From Arthrobacter_B citreus (GTDB lineage Bacteria; Actinomycetota; Actinomycetes; Actinomycetales; Micrococcaceae), in NCBI RefSeq assembly GCF_042429235.1, contig NZ_JBHMBA010000004.1: 64,000 nucleotides of DNA; one strand, written 5' to 3'. Shown piece by piece: positions 51,444 to 59,954 of this stretch. Positions within the stretch are counted from its first letter, which is position 1; the number at the start of each line of letters is the position of its first letter. The notes under the pieces were generated by a model. The model saw nothing but the letters and a program-made list of their open reading frames with translations. It did not search any database and was not told the origin of the DNA. A program made the translations under genes and the position numbers.

Positions 51444-52549
51444 CAGCTTCCTGTCAGTGCGGTCCGGGTGGCCCAGGGCGGGGAGGTGAAGGCGTTCCGC
51501 CGGGCAATGATCAGGTCAATGATCTCAGTTGCCGTGGACAGGCGCTCGGCCGGGCTGCCCGAAACAAGGATCCACGGGGCGCCGGCCGCCGTGAGTTCTT
51601 CCTTAAACCACTCAGTCATCTCTTCCCGCGGGTGGTCCGCCTCGCGCCACCCGTCGTCCTCGAACGGCACGCCGTCGTGGTCCGTGATGAGGTAGAGGTC
51701 TCGGCGGGGGATGCGGTCCACGGCCAGGTACGAGCCGTAGCTCTGCTCACCGATGTAGACCCGTTCGAAGAGTGCCGTGGTGATGACATCGGTGTCAGCT
51801 ATCACCAGCGGACACCGATCCGCTGCCTCGTTCTCCATCCGGTTCTGCCGTTCACCGATGACGGCGAAATCTTCGGCGGTCCAGACCATGTCGGCCAGGG
51901 ATGCGTTGGGGTTTTCGGCCCGCGTCGCCGCGAACTTGTCATAGGTGAACTGCCGGCCGTATTCCGGCACGTCAGCAAGCCCTGGATAGCGGGCCCGGTA
52001 GTGCCGGGTGAGGCCTGAGGCGAGAGTGGTGGTACCGGTGGACTGCGCGCCCACCACTATGATCCGCACCGCCAGGTCCTGCCGGGCAGGCCCGATAATG
52101 CTGGGCCATGCTGCACTGAGGTCATCCCGGCACAGCGTGCCGCTGACCGGAATGTCCGTGCGCTCCCGGTCCACCATCACATGGACGGCCCCGAAATCAT
52201 CGGCCAGCTGCCAGCCGTAGTCCTCGGAGCTGAAGACCGCGTCAACGGCCATGATCCCTTTCATCTTGAGGGCCAGGCGCAGCACCTCATTGTGCGCCTT
52301 CCAAATGGCCCCGGAGTTGTAATCCACCGGGCAGTCGTCCGGCATGCCGATGACTGTGACGTTGGTTCCGTCGAACTCCGCGGCCAGCCACTTCACGCGG
52401 TCTTCAAGGCCGATGCTTTCAAACCTGCTGCCAAGGACCACCACTGCGAGCCGGTCGGACTGTTCCGAGGCCTGGGTTATGAGGTGCCGGTGGCCGGCAT
52501 GCGGTGGATAGAACTTTCCGATGACCACTCCCTGCCCGAAGCGCATCAT
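51443..52549 (-). CDS. nadR: NadR-like NMN adenylyltransferase / ribosylnicotinamide kinase
   Basis: 368 aa, two enzyme domains. Residues 11-20 (GKFYPPHAGH) form the nucleotidyltransferase HxGH site; GAQSTGTTT (167-175) is the P-loop of the ribosylnicotinamide kinase domain. Together they turn nicotinamide riboside into NAD. There is no N-terminal DNA-binding domain as in E. coli NadR, so regulation falls to NrtR. The ATG at 52549 overlaps the pnuC stop by 4 bp and has AGAAGG. It is the middle gene of the pnuC-nadR-nrtR operon. Confidence 0.92.
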   Translation of the reverse strand: MMRFGQGVVIGKFYPPHAGHRHLITQASEQSDRLAVVVLGSRFESIGLEDRVKWLAAEFDGTNVTVIGMPDDCPVDYNSGAIWKAHNEVLRLALKMKGIMAVDAVFSSEDYGWQLADDFGAVHVMVDRERTDIPVSGTLCRDDLSAAWPSIIGPARQDLAVRIIVVGAQSTGTTTLASGLTRHYRARYPGLADVPEYGRQFTYDKFAATRAENPNASLADMVWTAEDFAVIGERQNRMENEAADRCPLVIADTDVITTALFERVYIGEQSYGSYLAVDRIPRRDLYLITDHDGVPFEDDGWREADHPREEMTEWFKEELTAAGAPWILVSGSPAERLSTATEIIDLIIARRNAFTSPPWATRTALTGS

Positions 52550-53205
52550 GCCGGCACCTTCTGCGTTTGGCCGCGCCGGGTGCCCGCCGGCCGGGTCCGC
52601 GTCCAACCCACCAGTCCGTAGATGCAAAGGGCCGTGAAGCCGACATACAGAATGGCGGTGAGATTGAGCCCTCGGGAGAAATACAGCGGGATGCTGACCA
52701 GGTCGATCACGATCCATACGTACCAGTGCTGGAAGATCTTCTTTGCCTGCCAGTAAGTGGCCAGAAGCGAAGCGGCCAGGACAAAGGCGTCCGGCCAGGG
52801 AACCTGAGAGTCGGTGCCGTGCGTGAGGATCATGGCAACGCCAACCGTGGCAAGTGCGACAGCTCCGAGACCCCAGGCCACTTCCGTCCTGGAGCCGTCG
52901 CGGATGGGAAGATCGTCCGTGCCGGCCGTGCTTTGGGCTCCCCGGACCCAGTTGTGCCAGCCGTAGACGGACACGGCGGCAAAGACGGCTTGGAGCAGGG
53001 TCTCGCCGTACAATCCTGCGCCGAAAAACAGGACCATGAATGCGGCGTTGTTCACGATGCCGACGGGCCAGTTCCACGACTTTTGCCGGGCGACGCCGTA
53101 AACGCAGGCCGCACCGGTAACAAAACCGATCATTTCAATCCAGCTAACCGGCGCTCCGAGCAGAGTTGCCGCTGGGGAGTTCATCCAGTCCAGTACCGCG
53201 TTCAT
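52546..53205 (-). CDS. pnuC: Nicotinamide riboside transporter PnuC
   Basis: 219 aa with about seven helices. KSWNWPVGIVNNAAFMVLFF and YWQAKKIFQHWYVWIVIDLV are the conserved PnuC segments lining the substrate path. It brings in nicotinamide riboside, which NadR phosphorylates and adenylates. The ATG at 53205 follows CAGGAGAGCGAC; the longer frame upstream crosses the operator. It is first in the operon, with the NrtR palindrome 13 bp before its start. Confidence 0.92.
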   Translation of the reverse strand: MNAVLDWMNSPAATLLGAPVSWIEMIGFVTGAACVYGVARQKSWNWPVGIVNNAAFMVLFFGAGLYGETLLQAVFAAVSVYGWHNWVRGAQSTAGTDDLPIRDGSRTEVAWGLGAVALATVGVAMILTHGTDSQVPWPDAFVLAASLLATYWQAKKIFQHWYVWIVIDLVSIPLYFSRGLNLTAILYVGFTALCIYGLVGWTRTRPAGTRRGQTQKVPA

Positions 53206-53217
53206 GTCGCTCTCCTG

Positions 53218-53242
53218 ATTTATTGTCACTATGACAATAAAT
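53218..53242. promoter_or_regulatory. NrtR operator upstream of pnuC
   Basis: Perfect 11-bp arms, ATTTATTGTCA and TGACAATAAAT, around CTA. This fits the TTGTCA-nnn-TGACAA pattern of NrtR boxes in other bacteria. It lies between the pnuC start and the convergent-facing TetR gene. Confidence 0.85.
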
Positions 53243-53309
53243 AGACTAGGCAGCGGAATGAAAATAACCAGCCCCCACTGTGGCGGATATCGGGCTGGGT
53301 TCGTGTGAG

Positions 53310-53909
53310 TCACAACCGGCGCCGGGCCGTGCGTGCATCGAGCCGGCGCACCGACTCCCGCACGGCGCCGTGCAGCATGATCTCCAGATCTCCCACCACG
53401 CGGTAGGGGTGTTCTGCCATGCCGCTCTCGACCCACCGCAGCACCACGGCGAGCACGGCCGAGGTATAGAAGTCGACCACCAGCACCCGGTCCCGTGGGT
53501 CCGCCGGCCCGCCGCCGTCCTGTTCCACCACTGCCTCGGTGATGGGCCGCATCTGCCGAAACAGGAAACGCTCCAGCCCGGGCTGTCCCACCCCGTTGAG
53601 CACCCCCAGCGTTGATGAACGGTTCTCACGCATGTACAGCAGCAGCCGCACCAGCCCGTCGGCCCAGCCCACCTCGGCTGCGAATGTGCGGACCTGGCGG
53701 GCGACCTCGGTCTCGAACACCCAGGCGGCAAGCTGCCGCACGTCGGGGAAGTGGTAGTAGAACGCCTGGCGCGTCAGGCCGCAGTCCCGCACCAATTCGG
53801 TGACTGTCACCCTGTCGAGCGGCTGGTCGCGCAGCCGGGACTTGAGCGCGGCTGCAAGAGCCTCTCTTGCATCCGTGGAACGTTTTGCCGGGCGGACCTC
53901 ATCGGTCAT
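53310..53909 (-). CDS. TetR family transcriptional regulator
   Basis: 199 aa. The N-terminal HTH reads VTVTELVRDCGLTRQAFYYHFPDVRQL. The larger C-terminal domain resembles the DhaS-like TetR_C group (GWADGLVRLLLYMREN). The ATG at 53909 is used; an open frame continues 14 codons upstream. It is divergent from the DUF5692 gene with 126 bp between, so it likely regulates it. No clear palindrome was found in the gap. Ligand unknown. Confidence 0.85.
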   Translation of the reverse strand: MTDEVRPAKRSTDAREALAAALKSRLRDQPLDRVTVTELVRDCGLTRQAFYYHFPDVRQLAAWVFETEVARQVRTFAAEVGWADGLVRLLLYMRENRSSTLGVLNGVGQPGLERFLFRQMRPITEAVVEQDGGGPADPRDRVLVVDFYTSAVLAVVLRWVESGMAEHPYRVVGDLEIMLHGAVRESVRRLDARTARRRL

Positions 53910-54035
53910 GTCTGAAGGTAACACCGGGCGGAACTGGACACATCGCACCACCTGTCTAATGACCCGTGGCGCGGACGTTTTTACCTTTAATTCGAAGGCA
54001 CTAACTACACCGGGCTGCTAAGGAGAGGTCCCCAG

Positions 54036-55013
54036 ATGTTCTTGTTCGAATCCATTCCCTGGTATTCCTGGGCGATGTTCGGCGTCGTCCTGGTTGCCCT
54101 CATCGCGCTCAATGAGGTGACGCGGCGCTGGAAGTGGGCCGGCCTGGCCTTCTTCGTGGCACTGCCAATCCTCCTGACCGTGTTCGTGTGGCCAACGACG
54201 GCCGGAGATGGCTCGTCCACCGGCACCTGGTTCCACTGGGTGAAGGTGTACTCGGCACTCCTCGGGTGCCTGGGCTTCATGCTCATCCGGTATGTCCCGC
54301 GCCTGGCGCAGAACCGCTGGATGCTGATGTTCCCTGCACTGATCCTGGCGATCAACATCGCCGAGGCTGTCATCCGCGACTTCGAGGTGGCGGGCCTGCA
54401 GGGCATGCACGACGGCGTCTTCATGGTGGGCGGCCCGTGGAACTACATGAACGCCATTGCCGGCATCCTGAACCTGCTCACCATTTGTGGATGGACGGGC
54501 ATCATCGTGTCGCGCGACAAGTCGAAAGACATGATCTGGCCCGACATGATGTGGTTCTGGATCATCGCGTACGACCTCTGGAACTTTGCCTACGTCTACA
54601 ACTGCGTCGGCGACCACTCGTTCTACGCCGGTGCGGCCCTGCTCATCTCCTGCACCATCCCCGCGTTCTTCCTCAAGAAGGGCGCCTGGCTGCAGCACCG
54701 CGCCCACACCCTGGCGCTGTGGATGATGTTCACGATGGCGGTCCCGACGTTCGTGAGCACGTCGCCGTTCGCCGTCGAGTCTTCGCACAACCCGACCGCA
54801 CTGTTCGTCGTGTCGGCCATCTCGCTTGCGGCCAACATCGCCGTCGCGGTCTACCAGGTGTTCACCATCGTCAAGCGGCACCGCAACCCGCTGCGCGACG
54901 AGCTGTACACCCACCTGCCCCAGTACCGGGAGGTGCGTGAGGCGAACCTTCCCACCACGTCCTCCGCTGTCCTGCCGGGGTCCCCGAAGGTGGACCAGGG
55001 GGTCACCGCCTAA
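54036..55013 (+). CDS. DUF5692 membrane protein
   Basis: 325 aa with about eight helices and a soluble C-terminal tail of about 45 residues. The tryptophan-rich core (MMWFWIIAYDLWNFAYVYNCVGDHSFYAG, GPWNYMNAIAGILNLLTI) matches the DUF5692 family, of unknown function. The ATG at 54036 follows AAGGAGAGG. It is divergent from the TetR gene and ends at the tRNA-Thr terminator region. Codon use is somewhat more C-ending (e.g. many GTC/ATC) than neighbours, which may hint at transfer. Confidence 0.75.
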   Translation: MFLFESIPWYSWAMFGVVLVALIALNEVTRRWKWAGLAFFVALPILLTVFVWPTTAGDGSSTGTWFHWVKVYSALLGCLGFMLIRYVPRLAQNRWMLMFPALILAINIAEAVIRDFEVAGLQGMHDGVFMVGGPWNYMNAIAGILNLLTICGWTGIIVSRDKSKDMIWPDMMWFWIIAYDLWNFAYVYNCVGDHSFYAGAALLISCTIPAFFLKKGAWLQHRAHTLALWMMFTMAVPTFVSTSPFAVESSHNPTALFVVSAISLAANIAVAVYQVFTIVKRHRNPLRDELYTHLPQYREVREANLPTTSSAVLPGSPKVDQGVTA

Positions 55014-55058
55014 CTCTGCAAGAAACCGGCTCCGGCCGGGGTGCGCGGCAAACATGGA

Positions 55059-55105
55059 AAAAACCCCTCCTGATCGGGCGTGACGCCTGATCAAGAGGGG
55101 TTTTT
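55059..55105. terminator. Strong bidirectional terminator
   Basis: AAAAACCCCTC and GAGGGGTTTTT form an 11-bp arm pair, with a second inner stem (TGATC) and an inner GGCG/CGCC loop. T-runs occur on both strands. It serves the DUF5692 gene on the plus strand and tRNA-Thr on the minus strand. Confidence 0.9.
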
Positions 55106-55107
55106 CG

Positions 55108-55184
55108 TGGAGCCCCCTGCCGGATTCGAACCGGCGACCCCCTGTTTACAAGACAGGTGCTCTGGCCAGCTGAGCTAAGGGGGC
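55108..55184 (-). tRNA. tRNA-Thr (anticodon TGT)
   Basis: 77 nt including an encoded CCA end. Acceptor GCCCCCT pairs AGGGGGC; D arm GCTC/GAGC; anticodon stem CCTGT/ACAGG with loop CTTGTAA (anticodon UGU, reads ACA); T arm GCCGG/CCGGC with TTCGAAT. All stems pair perfectly. A terminator follows on its strand. Confidence 0.97.
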
Positions 55185-55279
55185 GGTACCGGCTGGGCCG
55201 GCGGCGCGCCGTCGTCGTGCTCCGGGTCCTGTCCAAAAACAAAACACGGTGACTGCGCTAGACAAGGTTAACCCAGAGC

Positions 55280-55322
55280 GCCCGTTCCCGCGAAACCCAA
55301 ACAGGTTCCACGGGAAACGGGC
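55280..55322 (-). terminator. Hairpin after the DsbA-like gene
   Basis: GCCCGTTCCCG pairs CGGGAAACGGGC with one bulged base, 25 bp after the DsbA-like stop on the minus strand. The following sequence is only weakly T-rich. Confidence 0.55.
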
Positions 55323-55346
55323 ACCGGGGCCGGACCTCGGAAAGGC

Positions 55347-56219
55347 CTACTTGTTGGCGTCGATTGCCGTCTGGACGGCAGTTTCGAAGTCGTTGGCGTT
55401 GGTCTCGGCGCCGTTGACGTACACCGTGGGCGTTCCGCTGATGTAATCCACGCGGGCCAGGCGGTCCGTGTAGTTGACGAAGGCGCGGAAGCCGTCGTTC
55501 TGGATGCAGTCGGCTGCGTCGCCCGCGCCAACGGATTCGGCCATGTCGGCCAGTTCCGCGTTCTTCAGTTCACCGTTTTCATAGTTGCCGAAGATGGCGG
55601 TCATGAAGTCCCAGTACGACTCCGGGTTGCTGTCAGCAACGCAGGCGGCGGCGTTGGCGCCGCGAGAGGAGTAGTTGGTGGGTGACCCGCGGTCCAGGAA
55701 CGCCACGGTGCGGTATTCGTAGGTGATGTCGCCGGCGTCGAGCCAGGAAGCGATCTTCCCCTCGTAGGTCTCTTCAAAATCTGCGCAGTGGACGCAGTTC
55801 ACGTCCACGTAGACCACAACCGGAACCGGCTCGCCCTCGGCTGCGGGCGCAATGCCCGGAGGAACGGGAGCGTCATCCTTGGCTTCGGTCGGAGCTTCCG
55901 GCAGCGAAGCAACATCGACGTCGAAGGGCTCGGTGGGTTCGAGGGATGTTGTGGAGGTCAGCGTGATGCCGCCGTATTCGTTGGCATTGGCCGGCGCCGA
56001 GCCGGTCTGGGCCTCCGCGCCTTTACCGCTGTTCATGGAGTTAATCACGATGAGCGCTACGACCACGATGATCGCCACCACGGCAACAACCACGCCCCAC
56101 CGCACCAGGAGCTTGTTGCGCCTCTCCTTTTTCTTCTGGGCTTCGCGCATGGCGCGCGCCTGTTCACGCGCAGCAGCCGTGCGTTCGGCCTTGCTGGGCT
56201 TGGGGTTCCGCTCAGTCAT
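55347..56219 (-). CDS. DsbA-like thioredoxin-fold membrane-anchored protein
   Basis: 290 aa. A basic, helical cytoplasmic N-terminus (1-40) is followed by one membrane helix (about 42-61), an acidic Pro-rich linker and an extracytoplasmic thioredoxin-fold domain (Thioredoxin_4). The active site is C142-V-H-C145 in VDVNCVHCADF; a second Cys pair occurs at CVADSNP and CIQNDG. The cis-Pro is in ISGTPTVYVNG. It would be a thiol oxidoreductase outside the membrane. It stands alone, after the tRNA. Confidence 0.88.
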   Translation of the reverse strand: MTERNPKPSKAERTAAAREQARAMREAQKKKERRNKLLVRWGVVVAVVAIIVVVALIVINSMNSGKGAEAQTGSAPANANEYGGITLTSTTSLEPTEPFDVDVASLPEAPTEAKDDAPVPPGIAPAAEGEPVPVVVYVDVNCVHCADFEETYEGKIASWLDAGDITYEYRTVAFLDRGSPTNYSSRGANAAACVADSNPESYWDFMTAIFGNYENGELKNAELADMAESVGAGDAADCIQNDGFRAFVNYTDRLARVDYISGTPTVYVNGAETNANDFETAVQTAIDANK

Positions 56220-56389
56220 AGTTCCTCATGTTTTCTCTCAAGCCAGTCCAAAATGGGCAGACGGCCGGCAGGCAACAGTTTAGGCCACCCAGCCATGCCG
56301 CCCTCACTTCCAACGCCCGCAGCGGACACAAAGTTTCAAGCCTTGGATAGAGTGGCATAAATACAAAAGCCAACCAAGGGGTGCATATC

Positions 56390-57853
56390 GTGAACGCTGC
56401 TGCCGCTGATCCTGCAGAAACAAATGCCACGGACAGGTATGGCGATTTCGATTTCATCGTAGTTTCCAACCGGCTTCCCGTTGACCGGGTCAACACCGAC
56501 GACGGCGAGAGCTGGCGCCGCTCCCCCGGCGGACTGGTTACCGCGCTGGCTCCGGTCATGGCCAAAGCCGACGGCGCCTGGGTGGGCTGGCACGGAGCTC
56601 CGGATGAGGAGCTCAAGGAATTCGACCACGACAACATGCACCTGCTGCCGGTGCCGCTGAGCGCTGCCGAGGTGGAGCTGTACTACGAGGGCTTCTCCAA
56701 CGCGACCCTCTGGCCGCTGTACCACGACGTCATTGCGCCGCCGGAATTCCACCGAACGTGGTGGGATTCATACCGCACCGTCAACCGCCGGTTCGCCGAC
56801 GCCGCCGCCACCATGGCAGCCGAGGGCGCCACCGTCTGGGTCCAGGACTACCAGCTGCAGCTGGTTCCGCAGATGCTGCGCAAGGACCGGCCGGACCTGA
56901 AAATCGGCTTCTTCAACCACATTCCCTTCCCGCCGCTGGAAATCTTCGCCCAGCTGCCGTGGCGCCGGAACATCATCGAGGGCCTGCTCGGAGCGGACCT
57001 CATCGGCTTCCAGCGGCCCTCCGACGCCAGCAACTTCCTGCGCTGTGTCCGCCGTTTCGCCGGGCACACAGTCCGCCAGCAGCAGGTGCACGTGACCAAC
57101 GAGGACGGCGTGTCCTACGTGTCACGGGCCGAGTCCTTCCCCATCTCCATCGACGTGGACCAGATCACTGAACTGGCCAAGCGCGAGGACATCATCGAGC
57201 GCTCCCGCCAGATCCGCCGCGAACTCGGCGACCCCAAGACGGTGCTCCTGGGCGTGGACCGCCTGGACTACACCAAGGGCATCAGCCACCGGCTCAAGGC
57301 CTACGGCGAACTCCTGGAAGACGGCAAGCTCACCGTGGAAGAAGCCTCGCTGATCCAGGTGGCCAGCCCCAGCCGCGAGCGCGTGGAGCAGTACCGGCTG
57401 CTGCGCGAAGAAGTGGAAGGCACCGTGGGCCGGATCAACGGCACCTTCGACACCATGGGCAGCACCGCCATCCGCTACCTGCACCACAGCTATCCGGTGG
57501 AGGAAATGGTGGCCCTTTACCTCGCCGCCGACGTCATGCTGGTCACCGCCCTGCGCGACGGCATGAACCTGGTGGCCAAGGAATATGTGGCCGCCCGCGC
57601 CAACAACACCGGCGCGCTGGTGCTGAGCGAATTCGCCGGTGCGGCGGACCAGCTGCGGCAGGCGGTCCTGGTGAACCCCCACGATATCGACGGGCTGAAG
57701 AGCTCCATCCTCGAGGCCATCAACATGCCGGACCGCGAGGCACAGCGGCGCATGCGCCTGATGCGCCGGCAGGTCCTGCAGAACGACGTCGAGCGCTGGT
57801 CCAAGAACTTCCTGACCGCCCTGCAGCAGTCCGAGCCGGAGACCGGCAAATGA
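56390..57853 (+). CDS. otsA: Trehalose-6-phosphate synthase
   Basis: 487 aa GT20 glycosyltransferase. The N-terminal sugar loop VVSNRLPVDRVN, WVGWHGAPDEEL, VWVQDYQLQLVPQMLR and HIPFPPLEIFAQLPWR, and the UDP-binding GVDRLDYTKGISHRLKA, are intact. It makes trehalose 6-phosphate from UDP-glucose and glucose 6-phosphate. The start is GTG 56390 with AAGGGG eight bases before; GTG 56381 is less well placed. It overlaps the following phosphatase gene by 4 bp, forming the otsA-otsB pair. Confidence 0.95.
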   Translation: MNAAAADPAETNATDRYGDFDFIVVSNRLPVDRVNTDDGESWRRSPGGLVTALAPVMAKADGAWVGWHGAPDEELKEFDHDNMHLLPVPLSAAEVELYYEGFSNATLWPLYHDVIAPPEFHRTWWDSYRTVNRRFADAAATMAAEGATVWVQDYQLQLVPQMLRKDRPDLKIGFFNHIPFPPLEIFAQLPWRRNIIEGLLGADLIGFQRPSDASNFLRCVRRFAGHTVRQQQVHVTNEDGVSYVSRAESFPISIDVDQITELAKREDIIERSRQIRRELGDPKTVLLGVDRLDYTKGISHRLKAYGELLEDGKLTVEEASLIQVASPSRERVEQYRLLREEVEGTVGRINGTFDTMGSTAIRYLHHSYPVEEMVALYLAADVMLVTALRDGMNLVAKEYVAARANNTGALVLSEFAGAADQLRQAVLVNPHDIDGLKSSILEAINMPDREAQRRMRLMRRQVLQNDVERWSKNFLTALQQSEPETGK

Positions 57854-58626
57854 GCGGGCTCCCCGCGGACCTGGCAGAATCCCTGGAACAGCTGGCAGCG
57901 GCAGAGACGCTGCTGGTGGCCCTGGATTTCGACGGCGTACTGGCTCCCCTGGTGGAACACGCCGATGATGCACGGCCACTGCCCGGGTCCGCCGCCGCGG
58001 TCCGGGAACTGGCCGCGCTGCCGGACACGTTCACCGCGATGATCTCCGGCCGCGCCTTGGAAAGCCTTCGCCGGGCTGCAACCCCCGAGCCGGAGACCCT
58101 GCTGATCGGCAGTCACGGCGCCGAGGCCTGGACCGGGCCCAATGCCCAGCCCCTGCAGCTCACCCGGGAACAGGCGCAGCTGCTGGCCCGGGCCCGGGCG
58201 GCTGTGGAGGAAGTGGCTGCGTCCCATCCCGGCACATGGCTGGAGGCCAAGCCCGCCGGCGTCGTTCTCCACACCCGAAGCGCCGACGACGACGTTGCCG
58301 CGGCGGCCACCGAAGCCGCCCGCGCCAGGCTCAGCACCATCGACGGAGTGCAGGTTACTGACGGCAAGCGCGTCCTCGAAACATCCGTGGTCCACACGAA
58401 TAAAGGCGAGGGCATCCGGACGCTGCGCACCCTGACCGGTGCGACGGCGGTGCTCTTCGCCGGAGACGATGTCACCGACGAGAACGGCTTCGCGGCATTG
58501 CTCCCGGGTGACATGGGCGTGAAGATCGGCTCCGGTGACACGCGGGCATCCTTCCGGGTGGAATCGCCGGAAGCGTTCACCGAGGTCCTGGAAAAACTGC
58601 TTGTATTACGGCGCGGCCGGCATTAA
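57850..58626 (+). CDS. otsB: Trehalose-6-phosphate phosphatase
   Basis: 258 aa HAD-superfamily phosphatase. The nucleophile Asp26 and Asp28 lie in VALDFDGVLAPL; motif II SGR follows (MISGRAL), and motif IV GDDVTDENGF binds magnesium. It removes the phosphate from trehalose 6-phosphate. The 4-bp overlap (ATGA) with otsA ensures coupled synthesis of both enzymes of the pathway. Confidence 0.95.
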   Translation: MSGLPADLAESLEQLAAAETLLVALDFDGVLAPLVEHADDARPLPGSAAAVRELAALPDTFTAMISGRALESLRRAATPEPETLLIGSHGAEAWTGPNAQPLQLTREQAQLLARARAAVEEVAASHPGTWLEAKPAGVVLHTRSADDDVAAAATEAARARLSTIDGVQVTDGKRVLETSVVHTNKGEGIRTLRTLTGATAVLFAGDDVTDENGFAALLPGDMGVKIGSGDTRASFRVESPEAFTEVLEKLLVLRRGRH

Positions 58627-58758
58627 GCGGCGCCGCCCGGCGGATATGGCATACTGACCCTGTGACCGCGGCCACAACCGCTGTCATCTGTTCCTTAATT
58701 CAATAAGCACTTCACAACGGATCGTCGGGCACGTACCTGCCCGTGAAGGAGAAATATC

Positions 58759-59850
58759 ATGGCAACGGTAACGTTCGACCAGGCCACGCGCCTGTACCCG
58801 GGCACTGATCGCCCGGCAGTCGACAACCTCAGCCTGGAAATCGCCGACGGCGAGTTCCTGGTTCTCGTGGGCCCCTCGGGCTGCGGAAAATCCACCTCCC
58901 TGCGCATGCTTGCCGGACTCGAAGACGTCAACTCCGGCCGCATCCTCATCGGAGAACGGGACGTCACCGACGTTCCGCCGAAAGACCGTGACATTGCCAT
59001 GGTTTTCCAGAACTACGCCCTGTACCCGCACATGTCAGTTGCCGACAACATGGGCTTTGCCCTGAAGATCGCAGGCGTCGGCAAGGAAGAGCGGATGGAG
59101 CGTGTCCGCGAGGCGGCAAAGCTGCTGGACCTCGAGGATTACCTGGACCGCAAGCCGAAGGCGCTCTCCGGTGGCCAGCGGCAGCGTGTTGCCATGGGCC
59201 GCGCCATCGTCCGTAACCCGCAGGTCTTCCTCATGGATGAGCCCCTGTCCAACCTGGACGCCAAGCTGCGCGTGCAGACCCGCACCCAGATCGCTTCGCT
59301 GACGCGGCGCCTCGGGGTCACCACGGTCTACGTCACCCACGACCAGGTTGAGGCCATGACCATGGGCGACCGCGTTGCCGTGCTCAAGGACGGCATCCTG
59401 CAGCAGGTGGACACCCCGCGGAACCTCTACGACCACCCGAACAACGTCTTTGTTGCCGGGTTCATCGGCTCCCCCGCCATGAACCTGCTGGAGCTTCCCG
59501 TGGTGGACGGCGGCGTCGCCTTCGGCGGTGCCGTGTACCCGGTGGCCAGCTCGGTCCTCGGCGCCGCTGCGGGCAACACCGTTACCCTCGGCGTCCGGCC
59601 CGAAGACCTGGAGATCGTGGACTCCTCGGGCTCCGGCCTGAAGGTGGAGGTCGACGTCGTCGAGGAACTCGGCGCCGACGCTTACGTATACGGACACACC
59701 ACTCTCGACGGCACGGACCGCGACATGGTGGTCCGCGTCGACGGACGCCGTCCCCCGATGAAGGGTGACACGCTCTTTGTCCGCCCGCAGGTGGGCCACG
59801 TTCACCTCTTCGACACCAGCGACGGCCAGCGCCTGGCGGACCACGCCTGA
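58759..59850 (+). CDS. Sugar ABC transporter ATP-binding protein (UgpC/MsmK-like)
   Basis: 363 aa. Walker A GPSGCGKS (38-45), Q-loop Gln84, signature LSGGQ (136-140), Walker B FLMDE (157-161) and H-loop THDQVEAM are intact. The C-terminal third has the MOI/TOBE regulatory domain typical of CUT1 ATPases. The ATG at 58759 follows GAAGGAGAAATATC. No permease genes adjoin it. In many actinobacteria one such ATPase (MsmK) energises several CUT1 importers, and the three importers in this window lack ATPases. It is downstream of otsAB. Confidence 0.94.
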   Translation: MATVTFDQATRLYPGTDRPAVDNLSLEIADGEFLVLVGPSGCGKSTSLRMLAGLEDVNSGRILIGERDVTDVPPKDRDIAMVFQNYALYPHMSVADNMGFALKIAGVGKEERMERVREAAKLLDLEDYLDRKPKALSGGQRQRVAMGRAIVRNPQVFLMDEPLSNLDAKLRVQTRTQIASLTRRLGVTTVYVTHDQVEAMTMGDRVAVLKDGILQQVDTPRNLYDHPNNVFVAGFIGSPAMNLLELPVVDGGVAFGGAVYPVASSVLGAAAGNTVTLGVRPEDLEIVDSSGSGLKVEVDVVEELGADAYVYGHTTLDGTDRDMVVRVDGRRPPMKGDTLFVRPQVGHVHLFDTSDGQRLADHA

Positions 59851-59862
59851 TCCATTTGGCCT

Positions 59863-59916
59863 CAATGCGGTGGCACCCTCGACTGAACTAGACTCGTTGA
59901 GGGGGCCACCGCATTG
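59863..59916 (+). terminator. Long stem-loop after the ATPase gene
   Basis: CAATGCGGTGGC and its complement (12 bp) enclose an inner CCCTC/GAGGG stem. It begins 13 bp after the ATPase stop and ends 38 bp before the next gene. No U-tract, but the length makes termination likely. Confidence 0.6.
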
Positions 59917-59954
59917 GTGTTTAACCAAGAAAGCTCAACAAAGGGCATGTGCTT

